DNA of 64,000 nt from Pomphorhynchus laevis (lineage: Eukaryota; Acanthocephala; Palaeacanthocephala; Echinorhynchida; Pomphorhynchidae). This document shows positions 47,520 through 59,513 of this stretch, piece after piece. The position numbers and the translations under genes are program-made. Location of the stretch: positions 51,096 to 115,095 of the forward strand of contig WNNJ02003661.1 in assembly GCA_012934845.2 (NCBI GenBank), written 5' to 3'. The notes beneath the pieces are model-generated. The model was given only the letters and a program-made list of their open reading frames with translations. It did no database searches and had not been told where the DNA came from. The number at the start of each line of letters is the position of its first letter. The first letter of the stretch is position 1.

Positions 47520-47790
47520 AACTGATTTCAATTAAATTTGCAAAATATAAGACGAAAGTATTTCATTAAATCTAAATGCAAAAAAGCAGACGAGTAGACT
47601 GATCGTCAGTCAACATTAAATCGACTGAAACGTGAAATGTAGGTATTGGATCAGTAGCTGATAAGCTCCACCAATACTGAAATGTAGTGTACTGCTGTAG
47701 GCGTATAGATAGGATTCAAGTAGCGTGCAGAATGAAAATAGTCATTAAAATTTCAACAGTAACAATGACTGCACAGGTATATCAACTTAA
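47520..47790. repeat. Dispersed non-coding repeat, about 270 bp (copy in intron 2)
   Basis: Matches 37,080-37,345 (cgactgaaacgtgaaatgta, attggatcagtagctg, aacaatgactgcacaggt). Lies immediately downstream of ABCA exon 2. Confidence 0.75.
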
Positions 47791-47844
47791 TAAATAATAA
47801 TATAGCAATAACATTTAACAATATAAAACAAATATTGGAAATAC

Positions 47845-48031
47845 CAGTTATAGTAAGAATGCCTGTAATAAACACCAATGAAGTAATTGGTTTCGAAAAT
47901 ATCAATCCCATAAAATATACTTGTGATAGTTGTGCCGCACCGATTAAACAATGACAAATAATTACTTTGGCAATAATTAATCGAGAATGAAAATATGGCT
48001 CAACGTCAGGATAATAGTAAATTGCAAACCC
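47845..48031 (-). CDS. ABCA transporter exon 2: central TM helices
   Basis: Frame GFAIYYYPDVEPYFHSRLII, AKVIICHCLIGAAQLSQVYF, MGLIFSKPITSLVFITGILT, ITG. Two hydrophobic helices with FSKP match the ABCA FSxP element between TM3 and TM4. Acceptor catttag and the chosen donor (G before GTATTT, 47,844) keep phase with exon 3. The frame stays open past that donor, so the exact 3' border is the least certain of the gene. Confidence 0.75.
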
Positions 48032-48584
48032 CTAAATGAAAGAAATGCATTTCCTTTTATAAATATTCTGATAATTTTCTTATATTAACGTAAATGAGCA
48101 TAACACCAAACACTATATTTTTTCAGCTGAGAATAATTGTTTCTAAGGTGTTATATGAGCTTCATTAATAGAAGCTCATATTTCACAAACACAATAAAAT
48201 GTATTCTAACTAATATTTAATTGATAATTATACGAATTTAAGCATTCCAGTAGATTTATAAAGCTTTACAAATTTATTTTATCTGCTATTAGAGATGTAT
48301 TACTGTATCTGAATATATTATGTAACTATTACATATAAATGTTTTATCTTATTATCGATTTAAAAGTTTACGATAGACAATTTAAAATTTCAATTTAAAA
48401 ACATTTCAATAAATTAACAAAAAATTTTCGATCTTTCTCCCTTTTAAACTAAATTAAAAGTAAAAAATTAAATTATAAAAGATGTTATATTTATTAAATA
48501 TATAATTCAAATAACTTTTACAAGTAAAATTAAAATAGATTCTGTTTAGGTTATCAATATTTTAACATACAAATATTCAAATCA

Positions 48585-49985
48585 AATCATCAAACTGAGT
48601 CAACGTATTTAATCTAATGATAAAAATGCACAATAATGCTAAATCAAAATTAAATAATTAAATAATAAAATTAATAATCGCTTTAAGATTTTTTATAATT
48701 TAAATCAAGTTAAAATAAAAAATTGAAATTTAACATAAAAGTCATTTTTATGAATTGACCAATAAATAACAGACGTTGTATCAGAATAAGGATTAGAGGT
48801 CATCAGGAGGAACTGCTATGCTATCAGGTTTCGGCCCCTAACTCCTCTACCCAACATAGCAGCGGGGCCAAATACATGCTAATGATGTATTTCCTCTGAT
48901 TAAATTTGATTATATGGTATCTTATTCTAATACAAAGTATAGTATTTATCATTTGATCATATACAGAATCAAATTTACCTGTTAAGGACGTATTTCCTCT
49001 GATAAAACTATCTAGTATCTTATTCTAATACAAAGTATATTATTTATTATCCATCCATAAAAATTTGCCACTTAAGAGTTTAAATTTATTCTTTATATTA
49101 TTGTGTTGATTTATATATTTTACTATTTTCTGCTTGATGTTATTTTTATAGTAACCTAGTTTAAAATATGTATCTATTAAATTATTTAAATGATTTTGAA
49201 GAAAGCCAATATCATTACATATTGTTGCAATTCTTAAAATTTCATTATTTAATGTATTATATTTTATATTATATGGTATGCATGAATGCTCATGCAAAAA
49301 TATGTTTCTTGTAAATTTAAATATGTCATCTTTACGATATAAATTAATAGTAGTTTTAGTTAATGTTAATTTAATGTTCATATCTAGATATACACCTTCT
49401 TTATCATTAATATTGGTTTTGTTAAGAATAAGGCTTTCTGGATAAATGTGCTCACTAATTGAATAAAAATTATTAGAATTAAATACACATATATCATCAA
49501 TGTATCGAAACATATATTTCATATATTTATATTGTTTAGATTTAGTTTTTACACAGTTATGAACAAATTCATATTCTATAAAGCTTAAAAACAAGTCAGC
49601 TATAATTGGGCTACTATTACCACCCATTGGAACACCTTTTACTTGTCTAAATATAGATGTCCCTACTTTTAAATAATTTTGATTTATCAAAATATTTAAG
49701 GATTCTATTAATTCAATTTTATCCATATATTTATATTTATTTGATGGTTTAATTTTTGTTAGATAGGCGTTATAATTATTATAACATAAATATGTATATC
49801 TTTTTCCGAATATAAGGTTAATTAATTTTACTAACGCTTCTTTAATATCTACTAAATCTAGATTTGTATAAAGAGTACTAAAATCGTATGTATTTATATT
49901 TTGAAAATTTATTCCTTTTGTCTGTTTCAAAAATTCTTTTGTAGAATTAATATTGAAATAGTGTTTTATACCAGTATTAATTTAT
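48585..49985 (-). mobile_element. Penelope-like family A, best 3' copy (open from RT motif A to stop)
   Basis: The minus-strand ORF (49,040-49,930) is uninterrupted for 296 codons: motif A NTYDFSTLYTNL, motif B KGVPMGGNSSP, motif C YIDDICVF, then GVYLDMNIKL, LYRKDDIFKF and the C terminus SGKFLWMDNK. There is no GIY-YIG after the RT. The tail (48,590-49,035) is complete to the family's outer string. The copy is 5'-truncated at about 49,985 within the sequence before motif A. It lies in ABCA intron 1. Confidence 0.9.
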
Positions 49986-50454
49986 AATACAAAAAAATGC
50001 GATTTGTTATGTTACCGGTTAGGCCGTTTCATATCGCAGTAAGATATATTGCGCAAATATATAAAGAGGATTGTTTGATTATTGAGAAAAACAAAAATTA
50101 TTACTAATAAGTGAATTCTAATGATTTGATATTTATCTAAAATAATTTAATAAAATTAATTAAACGCAATAATACAAATAAACTTTCAACATATATTTCT
50201 TAAAGTAATACAGCACTTTATACAATTTCAACAGTTTGCCCTGTTAATATATATAGCTAGTGATAATCCTCACTATAAAAATAGCTAGTTAAGATAAAAA
50301 TATAAGTATAAAAATAGCTAGTTATGGAAGATATATACTCTCTTAAGTATATATATTTTATAAAATGTAGTATAAATTATACCTATAGAAATTTGAAGTA
50401 ATTAATTTATAAAATTTTTAAAATAAATTTGGAAACGAATAAGTTAGATTTACT

Positions 50455-50605
50455 CCAAATATTCACACAATATTACGATAGCTCAGGCCATCATCTTATC
50501 ACCTTCAGGAAATTTATAAATAATTTAATTTATTACAATTTACAAATTATAAATTGTAATTTTCCTGATGATGATTGCACAAGCTATCGAAATATTGTTC
50601 GAATT
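50455..50605. repeat. Foldback repeat with hammerhead-like motif in both arms
   Basis: The right arm has CTGATGAT-GATTGC-ACAA-GCTATC-GAAAT (50,565-50,593). The left arm holds an inverted, worn copy (CTGAAGGTGATAAG then GAGCTATCG on the minus strand). The AT-rich arms between them pair. Confidence 0.6.
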
Positions 50606-50711
50606 TTTAGAATAAAATTATTTTCTTCATTAAATTAAAAAAACTAAGAAGACAATATGTATATTTTCATTTAACTTATTGTTAATAATAAACTAATGCA
50701 AGTTAACATAC

Positions 50712-51526
50712 CCGTAATATAACATGGATAGCCAGCACAGTGAAGATAATTAAGAGCAAATCAACAAGGAATGTACTGAGCCAATATATTTTTAAGGAGA
50801 CACCAGCCTGAATCTGCATGGTTTGAGCACGTGTGTATTTTTCAAATACACGTGATGTACTGAAACTTATAAAAGCTACAATTGCGGCAAAACTCATAAA
50901 TAAACCAAATCTAATTCCAAATTGAAAACGATGCGTTACAAAATCCATTAGACTTTTGTCTTTCTGCAGGTATTTGTTTGAATTGGAAACGAGTGTGAAA
51001 TTGTTTGAATACTTTGATAAGATTGCATTTGATATTAGACGCAATGTTACCGGTACTAAATAAGCGTATGAAGGACCATATAGAATTATATACTCGTATT
51101 CGTCAACTTGTTCAACTATCAGTGGGTATGTATGATACTCTGTAATATGGTGCCGAAATTCATTGAAAAGTTTATTAACCAGATTACTACTGTTGAACAT
51201 ACTGGAATCTAATATATTTGATTCTGTTCGTTCGAGCCTTAATCGATATGCCAATTCGTTAATCAATGAATTGTTCACATGTGCTTTTTTGTAATAGAGC
51301 GGTACTATAAATTCTTCAGGCTTAATTGTAGGTATACGGCACCATATTATTGTCGGATCCTGAGAGAGTATCCAGAAACATATGAAAAGCAGGCATACGG
51401 ATATTTGACTACATTTACAAAACGTTAACAATGGCTGACGTTTTATCATTAATACATTCTTCAAGAAAATATGACGAAATGCATTGAGGGCATGATATTT
51501 TGAGCTAAGGTTTGAATTCTTCAATT
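50712..51526 (-). CDS. ABCA transporter exon 1 (first found): TM1, extracellular loop, TM2-3
   Basis: Frame LKNSNLSSKYHALNAFRHIF, LKNVLMIKRQPLLTFCKCSQ, ISVCLLFICFWI. KN...KRQPLL followed by a helix is the classical ABCA N terminus. A loop of about 140 residues with N-glycosylation sites (NNSL, NSSN, NFTL) precedes TM2 (FGLFMSFAAIVAFISFSTSR) and TM3 (STFLVDLLLIIFTVLAIHVI). The exon starts after ctacctag with two bases of a split codon, so an ATG-bearing exon lies upstream and was not found. Donor GTATGT. Confidence 0.85.
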
Positions 51527-51639
51527 CTAGGTAGAAATAGAGACAGTTACCATAAATATATCTAGCATTAGAATTGTAAAGCCACTCATTGAAAATATAA
51601 TTTCGAAATTATTTCCAGAATAAAATATGTCTTAAACTT

Positions 51640-52812
51640 GAGGATGTTATACTGCTCTCTTCTTTAATCCTAAACATGTGTCTGCAAACTAGTGTATGAA
51701 TATCGTCTCGAACTAGTTGCAATACGACCTAACTACCAACAACATCACGCGCCGACGTTAGTACTCAGTGGATCATTAGGGCACAGGGACTGAACACTAA
51801 CGTTTCAACATGCTGTAATACTTGTGGATGTTCTATAAGGAATTCAGCTAGTTTTTAAAAAATTGCACGAAACTCCTGCGAATTTATAAACTCTTTACCG
51901 GTCAAACAATTTTCTAAATAGATTTACAGAGCATGCCATTAATCGGTGAAACGTAAGGATGTCATACTGCTCTCTTCTTTAATCTTAAACATGTGTCTGC
52001 AAACTAGTGTATGAATATCGTCACGAACTAGTTGTAATACGACCTACCTACTAACAACATCATGCGCCGACCTTAGTACTCAGTGGATCATTAGGGCACA
52101 GGATTAAATATAGAATTAAAGAAGAGATCAGTGTAACATCTTTACGTTTTACAGATTAATGACCTTCTCTGTAAATCTATTTCGAACATTGTTAGACCGG
52201 TAAGGAGTCTATAAATTCGCAGGAGTTTCGTGCAATTTTTTAAAAACCAGCTGAATTCCTTATAGAACATTCAAATATTACAGCATGTTGAAACGTTAGT
52301 GTTCAGTACCTGTGCCCTAATGATCCACTGAGTACTAACGTCGGCGCATGATGTTGTTAGTAGGTAGGTCGTATTACAACTAGTTCGTGACGATATTCAT
52401 ACACTAGTTTGCAGACACATGTTTAAGATTAAAGAAGAGAGCAGTATGACATCCTTACGTTTTACAGATTAATGGCATGCTCTGTAAATCTATTTAGAAA
52501 ATTGTTTGACCGGTAAGGAGTTAATAAATTCGCAGGAGTTTCGTGCAATTTTTTAAAAACTAGCTGAATTCCTTATAGAACATCCAAGTATTACATCATG
52601 TTGAAACGTTAGTGTTCAGTACCTGTGCCCTAATGATCCACTGAGTACTAACGTCGGCGCATGATGTTGTTAGTAGTTAGGTCGTATTGCAACTAGTTCG
52701 TGAAGATATTCATACACTAGTTTGCAAACACATGTTTAGGATTAAAGAAGAGAGCAGTATAACATCCTTAAGTTTTACAGATTAATGGCATGCTCTGTAA
52801 ATCTATTTGGAA
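51640..52812. repeat. 313-bp satellite-like unit, head-to-head array
   Basis: Two minus-oriented copies (51,640-51,955, and 51,956 to about 52,105 partial) face two plus-oriented copies (52,134-52,446 and 52,447-52,760) plus the start of a third. Period is 313-314 bp, and identity between copies looks above 90% by eye. Each unit contains GAAACGTTAGT...ACTAACGTC, which would form a 7-bp stem III with a GTC triplet as in hammerheads. The CTGATGA box is replaced by CTTATAG, so it is at most a relic. Non-coding. Confidence 0.85.
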
Positions 52813-52884
52813 AATAAAATATATTATAACGAGATAGTTGGGTTTTAAGCCATAAAGTTACAAAATGCGAAAACTAATTACAAT

Positions 52885-53085
52885 TTTTGATCATGGTACC
52901 GATAAGCGTTTATCCCGTTTGACGAGGTTTGCTTGCCACGTTCGCTGGTGCCAAAATGCCCTATCCACTGCGTCTTCGGGTGTGAGTCCGGCCATTTTCA
53001 TATCATTCAGTAGGGTATTCATCCATCTTTCTGTGGTCTTTCTCTTGGTCTCTTTCCGTCGAAAGAGACCTGGTACGATTTAATA
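52885..53085 (-). mobile_element. RTE-like LINE, 3' coding end (short copy)
   Basis: Same sequence as the copy at 53,670 but shorter. The minus strand encodes the AGLTPEDAVDRAFWHQRTW-type C terminus of RTE-like reverse transcriptases. Confidence 0.6.
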
Positions 53086-53664
53086 TCAACCCGATTGATA
53101 CAATATTGATCATGGAATGATCAATACAATTATCGATCTGGTAAAGAATAGTATTTATATAGGTGTGTTGCCGTTTTAGGAATTTTGAAATTTAAAAACA
53201 CTAATATATTATGAGATATAATGATATTACTAATCTAGTCGTTAAGTTAATCTTTACAAATTATCATTAACAATCTCATTTATGAACTCTGTGTATATCT
53301 GTATTTATCAAAGACCGTGATCTAATACTTTGAATGAATACCATTAGTTTGATCCAAGTAATGATTTGTTTGCAAACCATTGATTAGACAAAAGAGTCAC
53401 GAAACATAATCCGTTAAAAGATAAACACATTCACGATCGTTCGATTTTTATAATAATTAAATTGTGAATTTTGTCTGTTAATAATCGAATGTTTATTCAG
53501 TAGTTGTATTGCCGTCATATGTTACATAGTAGTGACAGATGACTGTCTTTAAAGATTATCAATCTATTAACCTATCTCTAATTGAAAGGTGATATATCTG
53601 GTATTGATGTCATAACGATCTGGTAAGAAATGAGTATTTACTTGTTACCGTTTCGATTTAATTT

Positions 53665-54060
53665 CTCTTCTTAGCGTTTATCCCGTTTGACGAGGTCCGC
53701 TTGCCACGTTCGCTGGTGCAAAAATGCCCTATTCACTGCGTCTTCGGGTGTGATTCCGGCCATTTTCATATCATTCAGTAGGGTATTCATCCATCTTTTC
53801 TGTGATCTTCCTCTTGGTCTCTTTTCGTCGACCTCGATTTGAAATGGTGCCTGCGCCAGTGTGTTCACTTCCGCCCACATATCCATACCATCTCAACCTT
53901 GATTCTCTCAGTTTGTCTGCTATGGGTGCTACGCCAAATAGCTATCAGATGACTTCGTTAAGAATATGGTCTTGGCGAGTTCTACCTTAACATTTTCGTT
54001 TCCATACATCCCAGTTTCAAGAGATCCCAGTTTCAATTGTTTCAGAGACAATTACTTGTT
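53665..54060 (-). mobile_element. RTE-like LINE, 3' coding end (longer copy)
   Basis: The minus strand encodes ADKLRESRLRWYGYVG, then in a shifted frame FQIEVDEKRPRGRSQKRWMN, TLLNDMKMAGITPEDAVNRA, TWQADLVKRDKR. This is the LRWFGHV...RPRGRPKxRW...DxxxAGxxxEDAxDR...RDKR tail typical of RTE-like LINEs, especially common in nematodes and other invertebrates. One frameshift lies near 53,870. 5'-truncated. Confidence 0.75.
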
Positions 54061-55335
54061 GCAGTTTCAATAAATTTGAAAATTAAATTTTCAAAATTCT
54101 AAATCTGGCAATTTGTAATATAAATAAAATAATAAATAAAACAGCAGACAATGGTACACAAATACTAATAAGACGATAAAGATGTACCATCATTCAGAAT
54201 ATGGTGTAAAGAAAATTAAAACACAAGAATTTATTGCATTTCAAGTTATATTTTATTTAAAGCATTTTAAATTAGCATTAACAGATTAATAATTGCAAGC
54301 AAGAAAATATTTAAATATGCAAAAATGTTATCAAATGAGAAATGCCAATTTATATAATTAATGAAATTATAAAATTGATGAAATTAGATTTATAAAATTA
54401 ATTTTACCACATGATTGATGAACATAAAAGGTTTTTCTCTAACGAAACTTTTGTCGCTATAGAAAATTACAAGTAAAATTAATTCAATCCATTTGGAAGC
54501 AGATCTATTCAAATTATACGATATTTTCGTTTATTTCATGGCTATTGATCAACATAAATAAACGTTTTACTAAAATTTATTATCAAATGTTTTAAATTAA
54601 AAGACTAAAATTTATTTGACAATTATTGAATGAACATTAAACACATATTTGTATAAAATTTTTTGTCGAATTTTGTTAATTTTATCTTTTAATTTTGGAA
54701 CAATTCAAGGTCTGCCTCGGTTCACCACACACACTAATTGCTAAATAAAAATATCTACAAACGCACTTTTACAAACCACTAAATTTTCTCGTAAATTTAC
54801 TATTTAGTAGAAATTGTATATATTGTAAAAATGTATTTAATGTAAAATTATATAAGAGAATAACTATTAAATGTTTTAAACCAATAAAATTTCATTTAAA
54901 TAAAATGGCATTTAAAAATATTAAAAATATTTTAAAAGTTAAAAATGACTGAAAAATAAAATACGGCTCATTTTAAAAATGCGTATTAAAATACGCCGCA
55001 TTTTGGATGTGCCGTATGTATTACGGCGCATTCAGAATAGAAGCTTCCCGTAGAAGTTTTAAAAAAGCATTACATGTTTTCGCATTTTTCTGTTAGTGTT
55101 AGTGTTAATAATAGTTGCAGCATATTCTTCATTAATTTCTTAATATTAAATTAAAATACTAAATAGAACTAAAATTAAATCAAATTAAATTTAAAATTAA
55201 ATTAATAAAACCAATTCTTCATTAATTCGTTTAATGACTGATTCATTTTTTTAATTTGGAACAGAATCAATGAAATGCTATTTTACATTTCGCTTTATAT
55301 TTTCTATTTCTGTTGATGCTACAAGCATCGACAGA
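54060..55335. other. AT-rich DNA without a recognisable gene
   Basis: No repeat family recognised. A short palindromic cluster of aatacg/cgtatt strings occurs at 54,960-55,030. Confidence 0.4.
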
Positions 55336-55339
55336 AATA

Positions 55340-55548
55340 ACACTGGTTTGATTTATGATTAACAAACGATGCTCTGTCTTCAATAATTGGATTTCCTATT
55401 TTAATGTACATTTGTAAGTTTGCAATTACGTCATATAAAATAATGTTCATAAAACAACGTTGGTTGTTTATACCTCGTAATTTGTTGAAGTAAGCAGAAC
55501 TCGTAGCCTCGTCTTGATCTCTGGATTTTTTATTAGTATCACTAAAAT
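55340..55548 (-). CDS. Candidate exon resembling the ABCG transporter TMD
   Basis: After an acceptor (cattttag) the minus strand encodes DTNKKSRDQDEATSSAYFNK, LRGINNQRCFMNIILYDVIA, NLQMYIKIGNPIIEDRASFV. GINNQR....NLQ......IEDRASF aligns with the white/ABCG segment GIQNIRGxLFF...NLQ...FPxERxxFLRE, with equal spacing. No other ABCG exon was found nearby and the donor is unclear, so it may be an orphan or pseudogene exon. Confidence 0.35.
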
Positions 55549-55914
55549 GCATGAATAGAAGAGTAGAATTAATGGTTTTGCTTGCAGAAATTATAAATTA
55601 AAAAAGTATTTATTTTGCTTGCAAATATTTTCTTATTCTATTTTTACTATTGTACATTTATTATTGCTATTAACTCATCAACTATTATAATGAAATCGTA
55701 GCAAAATTCATAAGAATAACAAAAAAATCTGTTAATGATTTTTCTCTAATAAAGCTGTGATATAAATATTACAATAGAAAAAATATTTTCAACTAATATT
55801 AATTATAATATAAAAATTTTAATACTTTTCAAATTATTTAAAAATCCAAAAATTATGACGAATATCAAACATTGTTACTCGATTTTTAATATTGTTATTT
55901 TATCAATAATGAAA

Positions 55915-55950
55915 TAACTTTATCATGATATATTTATCATGATAAAGTAT
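55915..55950. repeat. Perfect 14-bp hairpin
   Basis: actttatcatgata / tatcatgataaagt with a 4-nt loop. Confidence 0.8.
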
Positions 55951-56099
55951 CATAATTTATATGTTTAAAATCTCATGCAAATCATACTGATGTGGAATAT
56001 TTTTTAACAATTTCGTTGTAAACACGAAATAAATTTTAATGACTATTTTTTATCCTGAACGTAAAAAATATAACTCATCAGCTACTAATTAAGTACATA

Positions 56100-57640
56100 C
56101 ATTTCCGCTTTCGGTCTTTTAAAAGATGGATGACGAATACTCGACTCGTATTTGAGGTTAAGGACATTTCAGGGTCGATTGCAAAGAGTAGTAAATTGTT
56201 CAGTAGTAATTGTTTGAATGTGGGTGTTTCAGAGACGAAAATGTTGTCGATAGTCTGCTGATAATCGGTTTAATCGATATGAGTGGTGCAATAGGCATGG
56301 AATAGATTTTAGTAGATAGGCCAAAAATTTTTTGATAAAGCGCCATTAACTAGTATCTAATTGCTTAAAGTTGATACTTGAATGGTTGAACCATATTACA
56401 GGTAGAATGTAAGCTATCATAGGTTCTAGCATAACCTTTTAGAATTGAAAGGCACAGTATAAGGATAAACTTGAAAGTTTTCGATATGCGTAAGTAACCT
56501 ATCATTCAATACTTTAAATGATTTTTGTGCGAAGTAGAGACGAAATTACCACATGAAGGACACACTTGACTCGCTTGTGTTAAGTCATTGCAGCGGAGAA
56601 TGAAACACTATCAAAAATGTACACTTAATTCGGGAACAACATACGATGTAATATGTCGAGAAAGGCTCCGGATATGTAATATTGAAAATTAAGTTTTTCA
56701 ATGAGAAATTGACGGGTGATATTATCAAAAGCTTTGGAGAAGTCGACAAAAACTGCGGATGCGTGACGACTTGTGAAAATAGTATGTCGATTTTCGGTTA
56801 GGGTGGTGATGATAGAATGCCGATTTCGAAATCCATGTTGTTCGGAAAAGGAGTTGTTCGGAATAGTTTAAAGTCGACGTAAAAGCAACGATGAGAAGAA
56901 TTTCGAAGAATGATTAAGGATTGTGATGCCGCGATATGCATTTGGATCGGGAGAGTCGCCAGAACATTTATATAGTACTTTAACTATTGATTGTTGTCAT
57001 GAATTGGAAACCGAGTATCCAAAAACTTCGTTAAACAGGTCAGTCCAATATAGACCTAGTATGTCAAATGTATATTTAATATGTTCATTCGTAATCCTGT
57101 CAATACCAACTGGATTTGTGATTATTGAGATATCTTAGAGCATTTTGGAGTTCATTGACAGAAAATGGTTGGTCTAGTGAGTTGTTAATATTAGTCGGGA
57201 GAGATGTCTAAGTGTAGTGGAGAAAGAAGTATAACTTAAGTCCAAACGGTTATTGCTATTCAATATTTCAGACGAAGCATATAACGCTTTGAAGCGTGTT
57301 TCCCATGCATCAATTGGGATATTAGTGCATGCAGTGTCGTTTCGAGTGGAGTTAAGTTTCAACGGGAACTTCTCAGCTTTTCTTAATTATCGAATCTTAT
57401 TCTGTATATGAGTTTTCTTACGGAACTGTTCACTAAATTGGTGTAAATTTGCTTCCATCGAATATGATCTGCTTGGGGGTGGCAACTGGGTGAGAAGCAG
57501 TAGCTGCTTATCGCGTGTTAACATTTTCTTAATGTTCAATTAGGGGTCGATGAATATTCGTAACACAGCAGTATATAATTTATATTTCGAGTTAAATCCA
57601 AGTTGGAGCTTAGTATGGATACTTATTTAACAGCAGTATA
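56100..57640 (-). mobile_element. Decayed LINE reverse transcriptase
   Basis: Minus-strand frames read DAWETRFKALYASS near 57,300, PDPNAYRGITILNHSSKFF near 56,900, then EQHGFRNRHSIITTLTENRH and ASAVFVDFSKAFDNITRQFL near 56,700-56,850. The EQHGFR and FVDFSKAFD motifs are RT motifs 2a and A. Beyond this only thumb-like scraps remain. Stops and frameshifts are frequent. It differs from the CR1-like LINE at 59.5 kb. Confidence 0.7.
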
Positions 57641-57918
57641 TAACCAATCAAATTGTCTGTCGACAACCATGTGCAGGCAGCATTACTAACGCTCTAGTCA
57701 TTCGCAACTGTCATTAACGTCACTGCAGAAATTGATATTCTACCAAATTACTATCAATCAATCATCAAATGATAAATTATTCATTATTTAAATATTTAAA
57801 AATAATAGTAAATATCATTATTTAATATTACTGTATTATTGATGTACAATCATACAGTTAGTAATACACATTAAATTCACATTATCTTAAATTAGCAATC
57901 TATTTGACTATGTAAAAA

Positions 57919-58172
57919 TCAAAATAACCTTTCAAATCTACAGGGATCGCTCTCAACGATAATCCTTGTATTTCCAAAACTTGAATTGTCATTTTCTGTA
58001 GATTTCTGAAGTAAACCGTCGATTATAGTCGTCAGCTCATCATGCGTGCAATTGAGTTTCGCTATGCTATATCCATTCTTGAATTTACATGAAAATTGTT
58101 GATAATCGATGAAATATTTGTCAGTAGTAGTTAACGGCAGTTGAAACTCAAAAGTTACATTGCAATGTTTTC
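57919..58172 (-). CDS. Candidate terminal exon of a second, paralogous ABCA gene
   Basis: After an acceptor (tattttaag) the frame reads KHCNVTFEFQLPLTTTDKYF, IDYQQFSCKFKNGYSIAKLN, CTHDELTTIIDGLLQKSTEN ... RFERLF and stops. TFEFQLP....F....NGYSIAKLNCTHDELTTI resembles the ABCA linker (ELSFILP...F..LF...SYGISVTTLEEVF), as does the last exon of the main gene. Same strand and upstream position suggest tandem half-ABCA genes. The rest of this gene would lie beyond the LINE at 59.4-64 kb. Confidence 0.5.
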
Positions 58173-58179
58173 CTTAAAA

Positions 58180-58930
58180 TAAAAGGAGTTTATTGCATAA
58201 TCACTGTTTGGTGAAAAGTATAATCGATCTAACACAATTTTTCAATAAAATACCTAAAATATCTTAGTATGTTTTGTGTAAAAATAGCAAAACGCTTTGA
58301 CTTTACCCAGAGTCGTGAGGCAAAATCCCAATCTTTATCGTGAAGCGTGTGTGATATCATGACATTACAATAGATCGTCTAATATCACTCTTTGAAAGTA
58401 GAAGGATACTATTATTATAAGCTGTGGAACGAATTAGGATTCGTGCTTGTTTCGCACTTTGCGTATATAGAGATTCTAAAAGATAAATCGATGTATTCCG
58501 TTTAATGACGGGAAATATCAGACACGATCAATTCGCCTTTTGGCATTTGTACTGACTGCAGACTATTGTATACACTGCAGACTATTGTATACACATACCA
58601 TATTTTTCATTGTGTTTGTAGAGTTCATCGATAAATGTCAGTTAATAATAATGCATATTGTCAGAAAATTTAATTAAAATGTTTCGAAATTCATTGGCTA
58701 AAGAATGATACGCTAGAATAAAGATTAAAGAAGTCAATTAGAAGAGGAATTTATTAATGATCGTTAAGACAGTTACGCAAAGAATTTGTATAAATATTTG
58801 ACAAGACAAAGTTACAGTATCCATAAAGGTACCTGCTTACAGAACACCTTGAAAACTTGAAAACATGTATTCTTAGCAAACTCTCCAGATAAGGTGTTCA
58901 GCAAATGTGAAATTGAAATAAACCATCCTC
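58180..58930. other. Unique sequence, no recognisable gene
   Basis: Contains a 20-bp direct duplication (ctgcagactattgtatacac type, 58,556-58,595) and a worn Penelope-like tail (58,700-58,750). Confidence 0.4.
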
Positions 58931-58937
58931 GGACAAA

Positions 58938-59318
58938 GTGAAAATGTGTGTTGAGTATCTGTGTTTCTTAATGTGTGTGGTACGCCCACATTTGGATAAT
59001 CTACAAAGACAATTGAGTGCAATAAATAAAATCCTACTATCATATTTAAGTAATACGAGTATTATCCATAGTCAAGTAAAAATTTTGGTGAGTGAAGCCT
59101 TTGTGTCTCTATTATCACGTGTGAACCATTTAGTGCTTTCAACTAGAATAAGAGGTTTACTAACGTATTTCGAGCTTGTGGATTATCATGAATATTATGT
59201 CCTTCCAAAGTCCAAGTTGACCCCGATAAGAACATACAGGGATCAATTAAAGATGCATTTTAGTTTAGAAATTAATAGTTGTTTAGAAATTTTTGTAGAG
59301 TTTTTCAGTATACCATAA
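58938..59318 (+). CDS. Unidentified open frame, 126 codons
   Basis: The frame encodes CVVRPHLDNLQRQLSAINKI, then LVSEAFVSLLSRVNHLVLST, YFELVDYHEYYVLPKSKLTP, TYRDQLKMHFSLEINSCLEI. No family recognised, no clear splice borders. It may be an exon, a decayed element or chance. Confidence 0.2.
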   Translation: MKMCVEYLCFLMCVVRPHLDNLQRQLSAINKILLSYLSNTSIIHSQVKILVSEAFVSLLSRVNHLVLSTRIRGLLTYFELVDYHEYYVLPKSKLTPIRTYRDQLKMHFSLEINSCLEIFVEFFSIP

Positions 59319-59426
59319 AAACTTCTAGAATTCTAGAAATTTCTGCTGAAAAAATCCATTTCGTGCGCAATAATTAATAAAAAAATATCATAGTTTTGAA
59401 GAAGTGCAAATATTTGCTTCTCTATG

Positions 59427-59513
59427 CCAATATTATTATTATTATTATACATTCAACAACATACGAGCATTAGCTCAAATAGCTGGCTCACAATAAGTTC
59501 GTAAATAAATTAA
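59427..59513 (-). mobile_element. 3' UTR and (ATA)n tail of the CR1/L2-like LINE
   Basis: After the ORF2 stop the minus strand runs about 65 nt and ends in (ATA)n (attattattattatta on the plus strand). Short 3' UTRs with a microsatellite end are usual for CR1/L2-type LINEs. Confidence 0.7.
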
